Assembly (NCBI GenBank): GCA_005784505.1 | Contig: VCAZ01000006.1 | Span: 7,717,724 to 7,781,723, forward strand | Direction of reading: 5' to 3' | DNA: 64,000 nucleotides | DNA from: Bagarius yarrelli | Taxonomy: Eukaryota; Chordata; Actinopteri; Siluriformes; Sisoridae | Shown: positions 45,523 to 55,569 of the stretch, one piece after another | How positions within the stretch are numbered: position 1 is the stretch's first letter | How the letters are laid out: every line of letters starts with the position of its first letter | Position numbers and translations under genes: made by a program | The notes under the pieces: model-generated | Told to the model about the DNA's origin: nothing | Seen by the model: only the letters and a program-made list of their open reading frames with translations | The model's database searches: none

Positions 45523-46036
45523 CCTGTTCGAAATCGCATACTTCCATACTTTATAATAGGCGAAACTGAGTATGCAATGCGAGTAGTATGTCAGAATCCG
45601 AATTACTGTTGCCGAAATTTTCTGTATGACCTACTACTCCTGCCCAGATTTTAAAGTATGCATATAATGTACACTTACTAACCCCATGAGGGCACAAGAG
45701 AGACTCGTCATATGCGTAAGAGGCGGGAGGCGAGGAAGCGCCACTTTTCAAGTGCTTTAAGTAGCTTTTAAGTGTAAAAAAAAAAAAAAACGTTGTTCCT
45801 TGTAGCTTAATTGCACTTGTTTAACATCAATCAAGTTAAACATCATCCAATTTTACATTTTCTCTGCTGTAACGTTGTATGTCACAGGTCGATAGCAACC
45901 TGGTGGATGTAGTACATCCAAATTTCATTTATACTGTAATCATGCTATACAGAATGCAATTGTTTAACGGTCGGAAAGTACTTACTTACTTAAATGTAGT
46001 ACTTACTTTTTAAAGTAGTATGCGATTTCGGACGAA
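45523..46036. mobile_element. MITE with terminal inverted repeats
   Basis: Left end GTTCGAAATCGCATACTTCC (45525 on) and right end AGTAGTATGCGATTTCGGAC (46014-46033) are inverted copies. The inside holds AAGAGGCGGGAGGCGAGGAA near 45717 and a poly(A) run at 45777-45791. No transposase frame is present. I recognise the type from fish genomes but cannot assign the superfamily. Confidence 0.75.
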
Positions 46037-46039
46037 GCT

Positions 46040-46375
46040 CATGCACATGCATATTACATGGTGAAAAAGTGTCTCGGTCTGAGAAGAGACTGTGGCTGGA
46101 ATTCCCTACACTTCATCCCACTCAAACACACATATGCCTTTTCAATGCACATCATAGAAAATGTATTTCAGCTGTCAATCACAGCCTATTTAGTCCCAGC
46201 CTGTAGGAGTTAGTGTCTGACTCAGGCCTTAAAAATACAAATAAAACTAAACCCCACTCTCAGCCTAATCCTTCTGCTTCAGTCTCCCCTAAATCTCTTA
46301 GCCCTGCTCCTGTATTGACATATCCTCTTTCACTACTGCAATCATTACTAGCTGAATCACTCAGATGCACGCACA
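46040..46375. other. Non-coding DNA, nothing recognised
   Basis: No element recognised between the MITE and the CA array. Confidence 0.5.
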
Positions 46376-46376
46376 G

Positions 46377-46409
<33 letters not shown>
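46377..46409. repeat. (CA)n microsatellite
   Basis: About 16 CA units. Confidence 0.95.
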
Positions 46410-46412
<3 letters not shown>

Positions 46413-46541
46413 GCTAGCAGAGCAATGTTTATGAGAGCAGTGACTTTCACTCCATATATCAGCATCCATTAAAGAGAGCAGGAGAAAAAAAGGCTTCACT
46501 GCCATGGCAGGCCAACAGGGTGTGTTAGTACGGGTGTAACA

Positions 46542-46569
<28 letters not shown>
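46542..46569. repeat. (GT)n microsatellite
   Basis: About 13 GT units; its distance to the previous CA array is 130 bp in inverted sense. Confidence 0.95.
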
Positions 46570-46572
<3 letters not shown>

Positions 46573-46684
46573 TTAAAGAGGATGTGGCCTGTATGTTAAA
46601 CACTTGCTTAGAGTTAAATTTGTTCATAAAACTATTAACTAATAAATAATAATGTTTAATAAGGGCGGCCTTTGTACATTTTTC

Positions 46685-47113
46685 CTGTGCTTTTCTCTTC
46701 TCTTCTCTTCTCTTCTCTTCTCTTTTATATTTCTTTTTCTTTTCTTATATTTCTTTTTCTTTTTCTTTTCATTTCTTCTCTTTTTTCCTTATATTTCTTT
46801 TCTTCTTTTCTCCTTTCTTCTCTTTCTTTTTCATCTTTCTCTTCTCTTCACTGTTTATTTCCTTTTCTACCTTCTCTTCTCTTCTCTTCTCTTCTCTTCT
46901 CTTCTCTTCTCTTCTCTTCTCTTCTCTTCTTTGTATTTCTCTTCTCTTCCTTTCTTTTCATCTCTTCCCTTCTCTTACTGTTATTATCCTTTTCTTCTCC
47001 TCTTTCTTTTGTTTTTCTTTCCTCTTATTCCTCTTCTCTTCTCTTCTCTTCTCTTCTCTTCTCTTCTCTTCTCTTCTCTTCTCTTCTCTTCTCTTCTCTT
47101 CTCTTCTCTTTCC
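46685..47113. repeat. Long pyrimidine tract with (TTCTC)n arrays
   Basis: About 430 bp of the plus strand are almost all C and T. Pure TTCTC pentamers occur at 46691-46723, 46871-46930 and 47031-47111, separated by degenerate TTTTC/TTCTT text. It generates the longest open frame of the window (266 codons) as poly Ser-Leu-Phe, which is an artefact. Confidence 0.95.
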
Positions 47114-47129
47114 CAACACATAGAAAGTG

Positions 47130-47455
47130 TCCCTTTCGGTATCTGTGACTCCAATTTAAGAGGAGCAAGTAGAGGTCTAACACTCTGTCAGTCTGCACCT
47201 CCTTCCGGACCCTCCCACCTTTCCCCCCTCGCCTCTGCAAACAGGGGCAATTACACACTGAACTGCCACCTTGTTTACACCTTAAACTGCCACCAATTAC
47301 AGCAGTGTGACACTCGCACCAACATTCGCAACCTCATTCTGCTCTGTCTCGCTTTCCCTGGGCTGGCCGTCTGCTGGGAAGGGAGCCGAGCGCAGCTGCT
47401 AATGGAGGGGAAGCTGGCTTTGACTCTTACTCCAGCTAGAAGGATGTCATGATGG
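47130..47455. promoter_or_regulatory. Candidate conserved non-coding block
   Basis: GC-richer, repeat-free text next to the pyrimidine tract, with GGGGCAATTACACACTGAAC near 47245 and an imperfect direct repeat ACTGCCACCTTG/ACTGCCACCAAT at 47263-47298. A minus-strand frame reads into the pentamer array and is not a gene. Confidence 0.3.
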
Positions 47456-47459
47456 AGGA

Positions 47460-48850
47460 AGGTGTAGCAAAATGACATGATTACACTTTCTGGGAGAATT
47501 TGAAGGCAGAGAAGGAATACAAATTGCTCTGAACTCTATATAGCTCATTGTTTTAAAGAAACGGATACAATAATTTAATTTTCAAAGACTATTTCAAAGA
47601 TTATTTTGTTCTTCAGCCCAGATTGCATCACGTTTTGCTCACGGAAAGAGATTTTAGAATGCAAATAAAAGCAATTGGCTTGCTGAAGTCAGTTGAGAAA
47701 CAACATGACCTCAGGAAACACGCCTGGCTCTATTCAGGGCCGCACTACAAACACAGTGCCATCACAGACAACATGCTTCTCAGATTGTGAGAAAAAGAGT
47801 GTGAAAAAAACAATCAAAGAGTGTACGGGCCTGAGAGGCGGTGATAACATAAAAATGTCTGCATATGTGTGCATGTTTATGTGTGGGAGTGTGTGCCATG
47901 TGTGCATGAGCTAGTGTGTTAATGAACTGACCTGCTCAGCCCACCTGCTCTCCCCAGCTGCCTGGACCAAGATAGAGGGAGCTTTCTGTAATATCTGGAC
48001 ACTGGTCTAAGGGGGCTTTCTCTTTATCTCCCTTACTCATTTACACTTCCATTCTATCTTCACTCTTTCCCATGTCTTTTCTTGTACCCCCCTCATTCGC
48101 ACAGAAGACACTAGTCCCTGAAATCAGCTGAATGTCAGAAGCATAAATCTTGAGTAGCGCAATTATAGAAACTTAGATTTGTGCTGCAACACAGTCACTT
48201 TAACACACTCATTTTTTATTGCCGGACATTTCATTAAAATTAAATTAAAATGATGTTTCATGGTAATTTAGACAAACTAATTATTAAAACAACATAGTAC
48301 CATGCTGTTTAGAACATTATCAACAATAGGCATATGTGCACTAGAATGTAATGCAGTTCCATGATCACTATTTATGAGGATGATAATGATGATGGTATGA
48401 TCTTTTCAGTTAAATCGGAAAACTTGTCAGGGTTTGCTGAATCGACTTACACTACAATACCCATCAGCCCCTGCACATCCCATACATCTGCACACCTGCT
48501 CTGCATTTCCACTAATAATCTCATCGTTCAGTGGACCTTTGTTAAGCTTTTGTTCGATGTCCTGTGTGTTTGTGTGCTGTCCACAGCCTCATTCTCAGTC
48601 TTTCTGTCTTGTTGTTTTGGTTAAGCGGCACTGTTTATTTGTTCTTTTTACAAAATTGTAAATTAAAGGCTGCGTTGCATCTGCTGCCTCTACGATCATC
48701 TTTTGAGAGGAAAAAGAATAATCCAGAATTTTGTCTCTGGCACTTTCTCAACCTTAGCGTCATTACTCAAGAGGTGTGTGAGGAAAAGTCTTCCAAATCT
48801 GTATAGTAAGTGTTTGCTCATCGATGCAAAAAACAAAACAAAAACGAGCT
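47460..48850. other. Non-coding DNA, nothing recognised
   Basis: Several 75-87 codon frames at 48361-48806 overlap in different phases with no known motif. Confidence 0.45.
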
Positions 48851-48854
48851 TAAC

Positions 48855-49150
48855 TCAATTGACTGTGTTTTGAGGAGGAGGAATTCTGCCTTTAACCACA
48901 AGAACACTTTCTCTTCATGGAGGTAGAGACATTATGCTTTGGGGGTGTTTTACTGCAAGGGGGACAGGATAACTTTATTGCATTAAATTGCACTTATTGC
49001 ACAGGGCCATGTAAAGTTAAATCTTGGGCGTGAACCTCCCTCCATCAGCCAGGGCAAGACAACAAAGAAGAAGAAGGTACTGAAGAGTCCTAGCACGGCC
49101 CAAGCCCTTAATCTCATACAAAATTTGTTCAGAGAGCTGATGATGTACAA
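48855..49150 (+). pseudogene. Tc1-like transposase pseudogene fragment
   Basis: The plus strand carries TTTTGAGGAGGAGGAATTCT, then CATGGAGGTAGAGACATTAT translating to IMLWGCFTARGTG, the Trp-Gly-Cys-Phe block between the first and second catalytic Asp of Tc1-type DDE transposases. Further on, CCTCCATCAGCCAGGGCAAG and CAAAGAAGAAGAAGGTACTG follow the order of a Tc1 transposase, but the piece holding the second Asp is deleted. Neither inverted repeat is seen. It is a decayed internal fragment. Confidence 0.75.
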
Positions 49151-49330
49151 TCAACTACATAAAAAAACGCATAAAATTGACCAAAAAAAATGTGCAAGAT
49201 TTTATAGTAACTTACAGTAACTAAGGTAAAACTTTTGATTGAATGTGATTTCATGGGCGTCCTGTCTTTACAGATATGCTCACTTCTTAGGCCATCATTT
49301 TCCAAAACGAGCATGCTTTAAAAAGTCTGG
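49151..49330. other. AT-rich spacer
   Basis: No element recognised. Confidence 0.5.
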
Positions 49331-49332
49331 AA

Positions 49333-49443
49333 GTGGTAGCGCAGTTTTTAAGGTGTTGGACAGCTAATTGTTTCCCATTGCTACCACTGGGCCCCTGAGC
49401 AAGGACCTCTGGGTGAAATTGTCTGTCAAATGCTAGAAATGTA
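49333..49443 (+). mobile_element. tRNA-derived SINE, internally deleted
   Basis: GTGGTAGCGCAGTTTTTAAG head, GGTGTTGGACAGCTAATTG, then directly CCACTGGGCCCCTGAGCAAG and a decayed tail TCTGTCAAATGCTAGAAATG. The B box is lost. Confidence 0.7.
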
Positions 49444-49670
49444 CTTCAGATGACTGCAGCCTATCGCAAGACTCACGTAACATGATGGAAACTACTTGTT
49501 AAAACCACATTTAATACTTACTATTTAATAGTAACAGGGAAGCATAATAAAATATAGCCAAGTATAAATAAATTTCCACAATTTGAGTGGGATTAAAAGT
49601 AAGGTCAGTCAAATTTACTCTTAAAAGTAATTTTTCCCCAAAAAATTTAATTAAGCAAATAAAACTGAAT
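49444..49670. other. AT-rich spacer
   Basis: No element recognised. Confidence 0.5.
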
Positions 49671-49674
49671 AAAT

Positions 49675-49900
49675 CTAACATGTTACTACCCACGTATGCG
49701 GAACGCTTTACACAGATCCGAGTGCCATGGCGTGCCATGTACGAGTCTGCCTCCCGTGATATAATTACTAATCTGCACGACCCCATCATTTCTTCCACAC
49801 TCACAATTACATGCCAATCAATATAAGGGGTTCCTCAGCTCTTCACTCACACCATAATCATCTGGAAAGTGATCTGTCTCATCTGTGTGTACCAAGATAA
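49675..49900. promoter_or_regulatory. Candidate conserved non-coding block
   Basis: Repeat-free, with AGTGCCATGGCGTGCCATGT near 49720, GATATAATTACTAATCTGC near 49758 and ACATGCCAATCAATATAAGG near 49809. Both strands are open over the block (49511-49804 minus, 49587-49826 plus), so neither frame is convincing. Confidence 0.35.
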
Positions 49901-50225
49901 GTGGTTAATAAGAGATGACAGTGGACAAACACGTTGACATGGGGGACAACTCAACTATTGTCAATTTTCCACATACACAGTATACGACGGACCATGGTGC
50001 ACCAATATTGAGTAAACAATAGACATAAACGGGCATTTAAACAATAAACGTTCCATCTCTACCATCGAATATGAGGTAGATGTGAATAAGTATGGGGTCA
50101 AATATAAGTAGTATAAATAATGTAAGAGTTAAAATGTGTGCAAATGTGTGAAATTCTACATATTTCATGGATTTCTATAGCGCTACATGTCTGACGTGCA
50201 TTTTGGTGCACAGTAAAGCATCTGA
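49901..50225. other. AT-rich non-coding DNA, nothing recognised
   Basis: No element recognised. Confidence 0.5.
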
Positions 50226-50231
50226 GTGCGA

Positions 50232-50259
50232 CTGTGTGTTAATGTCCATTAACACACAG
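50232..50259. promoter_or_regulatory. Perfect 13-bp-arm hairpin
   Basis: CTGTGTGTTAATG (50232-50244) and its exact reverse complement (50247-50259) are separated only by TC. It could be a palindromic protein-binding site or a remnant of an inverted-repeat element; no larger arms extend outward. Confidence 0.8.
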
Positions 50260-50768
50260 CCACATAAAAGTAACACAAAAATAATAAGAGAGGAAGGTTT
50301 AGAGAGGTAAAAAATGGCAAAAACTAGTAAAAGTATTTTGTTTTAAGGTTTCTATGATCACAAGGTCAAATTCTTTTTTAGAATTTTAGATTATAGTTAC
50401 TAAAATCATATACAATTACTTTTCCAAAATATAATTCTTGTTTAATATGCATAAAAAAAGCACCTAATGCTGCATTGCAGGCATATAAATGCTACCCTAT
50501 ATTCCTTTATGGCTGAGTGTCTTGTGTCACAGATAAATAGAAGTATGCTGATATCCATTGCAGCTTTCCTACAGTGCAAGGACACAGCCTGGACTTTTAG
50601 AAGAGCATGGCTGGGACAAACGCATCACTTCCTCTTTGTTAAATCTTAATGTGCACTGGCCCAATTCCACACTTCTACACCAGTGCCAAGTGCCACTTTT
50701 ACCCACTCTCTTCCTGCCTGATGTATTTAGACCCTTAGTCTTAGTCTGATAAGTGACACAGGAGGCGC
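50260..50768. other. AT-rich non-coding DNA, nothing recognised
   Basis: No element recognised. Confidence 0.5.
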
Positions 50769-50769
50769 T

Positions 50770-50793
50770 CTGTGTGTGTGTGTGTGTGTGTGT
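50770..50793. repeat. (GT)n microsatellite
   Basis: About 12 GT units. Confidence 0.95.
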
Positions 50794-50884
50794 TTGTGCA
50801 CACAAATTTTATTTATGCAAGGAAAGGTGAAAAGTTGGAAAATTGGTCCGTTCCATCATTGCCGGACATGCAGGCAGCAGTGAC

Positions 50885-51060
50885 ACCCTGATCAGGTGTG
50901 CATGCATAATCGCTACCAAAAATAATCACTGTTTTGAATAATCCACCCTCCCAAATCCTCGCAGCTTCGAATTCTTCCAGGGAGGTATCTCATAAATCTT
51001 TACAATGAATGTAAATCAGAGATGGAAGGGCTGCAACAGCAGGCCTCTTAGGAACCCGGT
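50885..51060. promoter_or_regulatory. Candidate conserved non-coding block
   Basis: Repeat-free text with GCATAATCGCTACCAAAAAT near 50905, TTTTGAATAATCCACCCTCC near 50932 and CAATGAATGTAAATCAGAG near 51003. It is followed by an interrupted CT tract at 51067-51105. Regulatory role is inferred. Confidence 0.35.
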
Positions 51061-51109
51061 TAGATTTCTCTCTCTTTCTCTCTGTCTCTCTCTCTCTATC
51101 TCTCTGCTC

Positions 51110-51310
51110 TGCTTTCTTGAGAATTTACACAGATGATGCATGAGAGCACTGATGGTGGGAGCTTGCAAAAGGAGTGTTTTAACATCCATCTAGGTGGTGA
51201 TTTTTAACTCTCCGGTTGGTCCAGTTTTTGCTGTAAATGCTGTGCTGTGGCCCAGAGAGTTAGCACACGAAGTCACCTTCCTCACAGTAACACACTTTAA
51301 ATGCAGTCTT
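51110..51310. other. Non-coding spacer
   Basis: No element recognised. Confidence 0.5.
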
Positions 51311-51311
51311 G

Positions 51312-51488
51312 TACATTTACATTTTCAGCATTTGGCGGAACCTCTTATCCAGAGCAACTTATATTTAGCTCATTTATACAAGGGCCTTGCTCAGGGGCCC
51401 AACAGTGGTAGCTTGGTGGTACTGGGATTCAAACCCACAATCTCAGGGTTAGCAGTCCAACAGCTTAATCGCTGTGCTACCACTTTCC
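51312..51488 (-). mobile_element. tRNA-derived SINE (minus strand)
   Basis: Plus-strand order: tail complement ACATTTTCAGCATTTGGCGG, CTTATCCAGAGCAACTTA, middle GGGCCTTGCTCAGGGGCCCA, B-box complement GGGATTCAAACCC and head complement GTGCTACCACTTTCC. It is close to full length. Confidence 0.85.
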
Positions 51489-51544
51489 TATATGTCTCTC
51501 TCTGTCACGCCGTGTTATATTGCATTTTTGTATACATGGCGATG

Positions 51545-51700
51545 TGATGGGTTAGTGGTTAAGGTGTTGGACTGATATCAGAAAGGCCAGGGTTCCATTC
51601 CCAGCACCAACAAGCTACAACTGAGCAAGACACTTAACCCCCAGTTGCTCAGTTGTAAGTCGCTTTGGATAAGGGCGTCTGCCAAATACTGTAAATGTAT
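51545..51700 (+). mobile_element. tRNA-derived SINE (plus strand)
   Basis: GGGTTAGTGGTTAAGGTG head, B-box-like GGTTCCATTCCCAGCACC, TTGCTCAGTTGTAAGTCGC and the tail TTTGGATAAGGGCGTCTGCC then AAATACTGTAAATGTA. It stands head to head with the copy at 51312-51488, about 57 bp apart. Confidence 0.85.
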
Positions 51701-51709
51701 TAATGGTTT

Positions 51710-52661
51710 CTATAATTACGTTGTGATAGTGGTCCCCACTGAAGGCCCAGATACCAAATGCACCGCCCACCACTGTTAAATATGTACCATAGTGCCTGTC
51801 CGGGCATTACTACTAACTAATATACGAAAGGACAAAACATTAATTTTAAACAAGAAAAGACGTTTTTAGTTTTGTGTGGCTTGTGTGGTGTAATTTTGGG
51901 GGGGAAGAGAAAGAACTGGTGGGGATGGTTCAGAGACTGCAGTGTGTTAGCTAAAACATAAAGAAAGTGTGTATGTGTGTGTGTGTGTGCTGCAGAGAGT
52001 TTTCTCTGGGTGATTGAGCAACCCTGCCATGGTGCCACTGTAATGAGCATCCACTCAAGTAAGGAAACTTCTAGCTAGGAAAGTTACAGAATTATTTAGA
52101 GTGGGCTCTGTGAAAATTACAATATGCACAATCCACCTTCTTGTTAAAGGATGAAAAATAATAAAATTCTTTGTGACAGCCTTCCAGCACTTGTAATGCA
52201 TAAAGATTTTTTTTTTTCCAGCCTGTGAATGATTTTTTTTTCCAGACTCTGGATACATCTGTTTTGCATGAGATGCATAAAATGACAGGACTTAGACAGC
52301 TAGTGCATCTAGTGACAAAGATTACTGTCAGCCACCTCCTTGAGTTAATTCATCATTGGAAATGGTCCGTTCCCTTCCTCTGTCTCTTAGCAACAGCCTA
52401 TCCCCTGGTGCTGCCTTTGCCACATGTGTATGTGTAATATAGTGCTCTTCAGAATACCTTTTACATAAAAATAAGCGGATAATTTCAACTTTACATTTTT
52501 ATTGCATTAACATAAAATATTGGGCATATTACATTGGAAATTCATATCTAAAGAATTTGATTCTACCAGCTATTATGCAGTGCAAGGCATAGTGGTTATA
52601 CTTGTTAATCCGGCTGTATGAATAAGGAAATATTTGCTTTGGATATTAGTTTTTTGGTGGC

Positions 52662-52665
<4 letters not shown>
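51710..52665. other. Non-coding DNA with short TG tract
   Basis: 51968-51990 holds about 11 TG units; 52206-52242 has T runs. Nothing else recognised. Confidence 0.5.

Positions 52666-52692
<27 letters not shown>
52666..52692. repeat. (GA)n microsatellite
   Basis: About 13 GA units. Confidence 0.95.
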
Positions 52693-52699
52693 CGGGATG

Positions 52700-52860
52700 G
52701 AGAAAACTTTGCAATAAAGCAGAAGGGGTGGGGGACTAACCTCTTAACATGCAAATCACCCGGCTCACCTTCTCTGATGAATGGTTGCGGTGGCCCGGTT
52801 AAAAAATTGTCCTTTCACACAAAGCTTGCCTGTAAAGGATTAGGTGTTAACAAGTTTACA
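52700..52860. promoter_or_regulatory. Candidate conserved block with octamer
   Basis: A perfect octamer ATGCAAAT lies at 52749-52756. TGATGAATGGTTGCGGTGGC near 52775 and CCTTTCACACAAAGCTTGCC near 52811 follow in repeat-free sequence. Confidence 0.35.
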
Positions 52861-53039
52861 AGAAAACAAACACAGTGTGTGGGAGTGTTGTGTTGACTTA
52901 GTCGGGAGTCGATGTTTTAATGCGAGTGTGTGATACTTTGGTAGATTATCTGTTTGTGATAGTTTAGAGATGATCGGGATGTCCGGTATATGAACTAGGG
53001 AGAGAGATATGCGGTGCAAATTTATTAAAATTCTTGGTC

Positions 53040-53272
53040 TCTCTGTTTCTGTCCCCCTCTTTTTTGTCCTTTTCTCTCTCTGTCTTTCTTCTTCCTTCTG
53101 TCCGACTCTCTTTTTCTCTCTGTCCCTCACTTTCTCTTTCTCTGGCTCTCGCTGTCTCTTATTTTCTTTCCCTGTCTCTCTTTTTCCGTCTCTTTCTTGC
53201 TCTGTCGTTCTCTGTCTCTGTCTTTGTGTCCTTCTGTTTCTATCTGTATGTGTGTGTGTGTGTGTGTGTGGA
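53040..53272. repeat. CT-rich tract ending in (GT)n
   Basis: About 200 bp of interrupted CTGTCTCT/TTTCTC text, then about 12 GT units at 53248-53271. It explains the Ser-Leu-Val open frames on the plus strand. Confidence 0.9.
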
Positions 53273-53279
53273 TTGACAC

Positions 53280-54105
53280 TGCAGTGTTACAGCTTTATCT
53301 GCCGTGAAAAAAAAGGTGAAGCCATGAGTGATCTCCCCAATTTAAAAGCACTCAACCCTTACAACCAGTGAAATGAATACTTTGCATATATTCATGAAAC
53401 AATGCTTCAATTTTTAGCACTAAGCATCCATTTATTATTTTTTATGAAACACAGCTTTTAGCTCGTGCGCTGCAGCAGATCACGAACCGTGTCACAACAG
53501 CAAAAACACAACCGCCATCACCGTTATACATTTCTACGTTTACCGCTTAATGAAAACAAAAAACACGGACGAATTACAAATCTCTGCTTCCGAAAAAACG
53601 TGTTTTGAATGTGGCGTCTAATTTTAGTCATCTTATTTTCTTCTGCTGAATTTTCGTTCGCAAAAAACACATACCGAGATTCATAGACAGGGATCAGAGT
53701 TCAGCTCACTGCCGAATGCTTGTGTGTGACAGTGTTAAGGCAGGTCAGAAAAGCAGAGACAATGCGTGAAATTAAGATCACTGGACTGAAGTACAAGACA
53801 AGCGTGTAGCAGGAAAATAAACATATACTCCACAATACAAGATGTCATTGTTCGTACATGACTGCTGGCATCTCAACTGTGTAAAGCAAAACCCCTTTCC
53901 TGTAAACTCAGACAAACAGAATCCGTCATTTTCTTCGGAATTTATTTTTAAAAATTCACTTCCTGGTTCAGTCCACCGGCGAAATCATTCGCTATCCTTT
54001 TTTTTTTTTTGTAGGTTCAATCGACAATCCACTAATTATTTCAGTTATATTTTGGCAGCAGAATAGTGAGAGGTAGACAAACAAAACCAAATTGCAACAG
54101 CACTC
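53280..54105. other. Non-coding DNA, nothing recognised
   Basis: 53450-53700 is CpG-richer (CACGGACGAATTACAAATC near 53564). No gene recognised. Confidence 0.45.
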
Positions 54106-54107
54106 TC

Positions 54108-54295
54108 CAACAGAATAATTTACCTCCAATTCAGCTCGGCAAGCAGCCGACTCAGCGTCTTAATTAAGCGCTTGGCCAGAGAAGAATCTGAGTCGAATAA
54201 TGATCGGTGCATGTGGATAAACAGCGGCTATTGACTCTGTAATAGGTAGGTTTCATGGGATTTGTGGTTCAATAGTAATGAGATGAAGTGAGTAG
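54108..54295. promoter_or_regulatory. Candidate conserved non-coding block
   Basis: CAGCTCGGCAAGCAGCCGAC near 54133, GTCTTAATTAAGCGCTTGGC near 54157 (containing TTAATTAA), GAATAATGATCGGTGCATG near 54195 and GGCTATTGACTCTGTAATAG near 54226 lie in repeat-free sequence. I rate this among the better enhancer candidates. Confidence 0.42.
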
Positions 54296-54299
54296 AGCT

Positions 54300-54552
54300 T
54301 TCTGCACACAATGAACTAAGTACTGTCCAGACAGTGGCTTTCAAATGCAATAGGTACTCGTCAATACATTCACAGCGATTTGGGGAGAGGTGAGAAATTC
54401 ATCAACGTTTTTTAAAAAGAAACATTGGATGCAGGAAAACGATTAAATAAATCGATGAGATGTCATGTGTTGCTTTTTTTCCCCCCACAGGACAAAATAA
54501 AGTTTAAAAAATCGCATTCGGCTCGGAGAACTATCAGGAAAGTCATTTGCAT

Positions 54553-54593
<41 letters not shown>

Positions 54594-54825
54594 AAAGTGC
54601 TTTCATCTGATAGGTAAGCAGGGTTACTTTCAGTGATGTGGGCCACCGTCAGCAGATCGTTTTGGGCAAAGACCCCTCATTAGCAAGGTGACTGCAAAAA
54701 CAAACAGTATACCTAACCGAGTCTGTGTTTTGCTCCATTTACATAGTTCAAGCCAATCTACGCCATTTCCCAACATAAGAGCCGGATGCTTTAAAAAGCC
54801 AGTTCTCCACTGGCCGTGCCCTCGC
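54300..54825. other. Non-coding DNA with (GA)n
   Basis: 54554-54588 holds about 17 GA units. The rest is not recognised. Confidence 0.6.
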
Positions 54826-54829
54826 CAGT

Positions 54830-55000
54830 CAACAGCCGCGCATCAATCAGCTACTGAGCTAATTTCACAGGTCTCTCTCGGATTCTGCTGAGTGCTACAT
54901 GCAGGTGGGCTAATGTTTTTCGTAGGCCACCACTCAATTAGAGTGCCACATGCTATAAAACAGCAAACAAATTCATTAGCGCAAAAAAAAAAAAAAACAA
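54830..55000. promoter_or_regulatory. Candidate conserved non-coding block
   Basis: CATCAATCAGCTACTGAGCT near 54841, GTGGGCTAATGTTTTTCG near 54905 and CCACTCAATTAGAGTGCCAC near 54930 in repeat-free DNA, up to an A-run at 54983-54996. The last word contains an inverted CACTC/GAGTG around AATTA. Confidence 0.4.
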
Positions 55001-55235
55001 CCCCAAAAAACCCATGCATTCTACCTGAGTATGCGGCTCACAGGCCAGGCAACATTAACTCGAAGAAGCTAAAAGTGTGAGTTGAATGCACAGTTGAACG
55101 CACTCTTGTGTGAGATGAATCAAGCAGCCGGAATGAAATGAGCCAGAATGAAACCTGCGTTGAAGCGGGTGTACAGCTGTAAATACAGCTTACTTACGCT
55201 AGGCCTTCTTTTTTTGCCTGCTGTGTGAAGGAAAG
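55001..55235. other. Non-coding spacer
   Basis: No element recognised. Confidence 0.5.
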
Positions 55236-55237
55236 TG

Positions 55238-55565
55238 TGTGAACATGGCATGGAGGCCTGGTGGTGTGGTATTAGCAGCCTTAGTTAACATCAGGGGCAT
55301 GAGGCAGCGAGAGGAAGTTGTGGCAGCTTTCCTCGTGTCATTACTCAGAGATGGCTCTAATGGCCGTCCCGCTGGAGAGCCACTTCAGAGGCAACGCTTC
55401 CACAAGCGTGCTTCACGCTCACGCTAAGCGCCCCCACGTTCCCACAACCCGAGAGCTGCATGCCGCGTGCTGTATGTAAATTCCCCTCATTTATGGCATT
55501 ATCTGAAGGAGGATGTTGTCACTCCACGGTAATGTGCGTGTACATGCTGCCGTCGTCGCATGCAT
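55238..55565. promoter_or_regulatory. Candidate conserved non-coding block
   Basis: GC- and CpG-richer block with GATGGCTCTAATGGCCGTCC near 55350, GCTTCACGCTCACGCTAAGC near 55410 and TGTATGTAAATTCCCCTCAT near 55471. The 62-codon plus-strand frame (55239-55427) has no known motif. An upstream exon of an unknown gene cannot be excluded. Confidence 0.38.
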
Positions 55566-55569
55566 GCAT

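Noticed and set aside
46652..47452. Longest open frame of the window, 266 codons
   Set aside because: It translates the TTCTC pyrimidine array into Ser, Leu and Phe; no stop codon can arise in a C/T-only strand in most frames.
54443..54646. Open frame with Ser-Leu repeat
   Set aside because: Translation of the GA array at 54554-54588.
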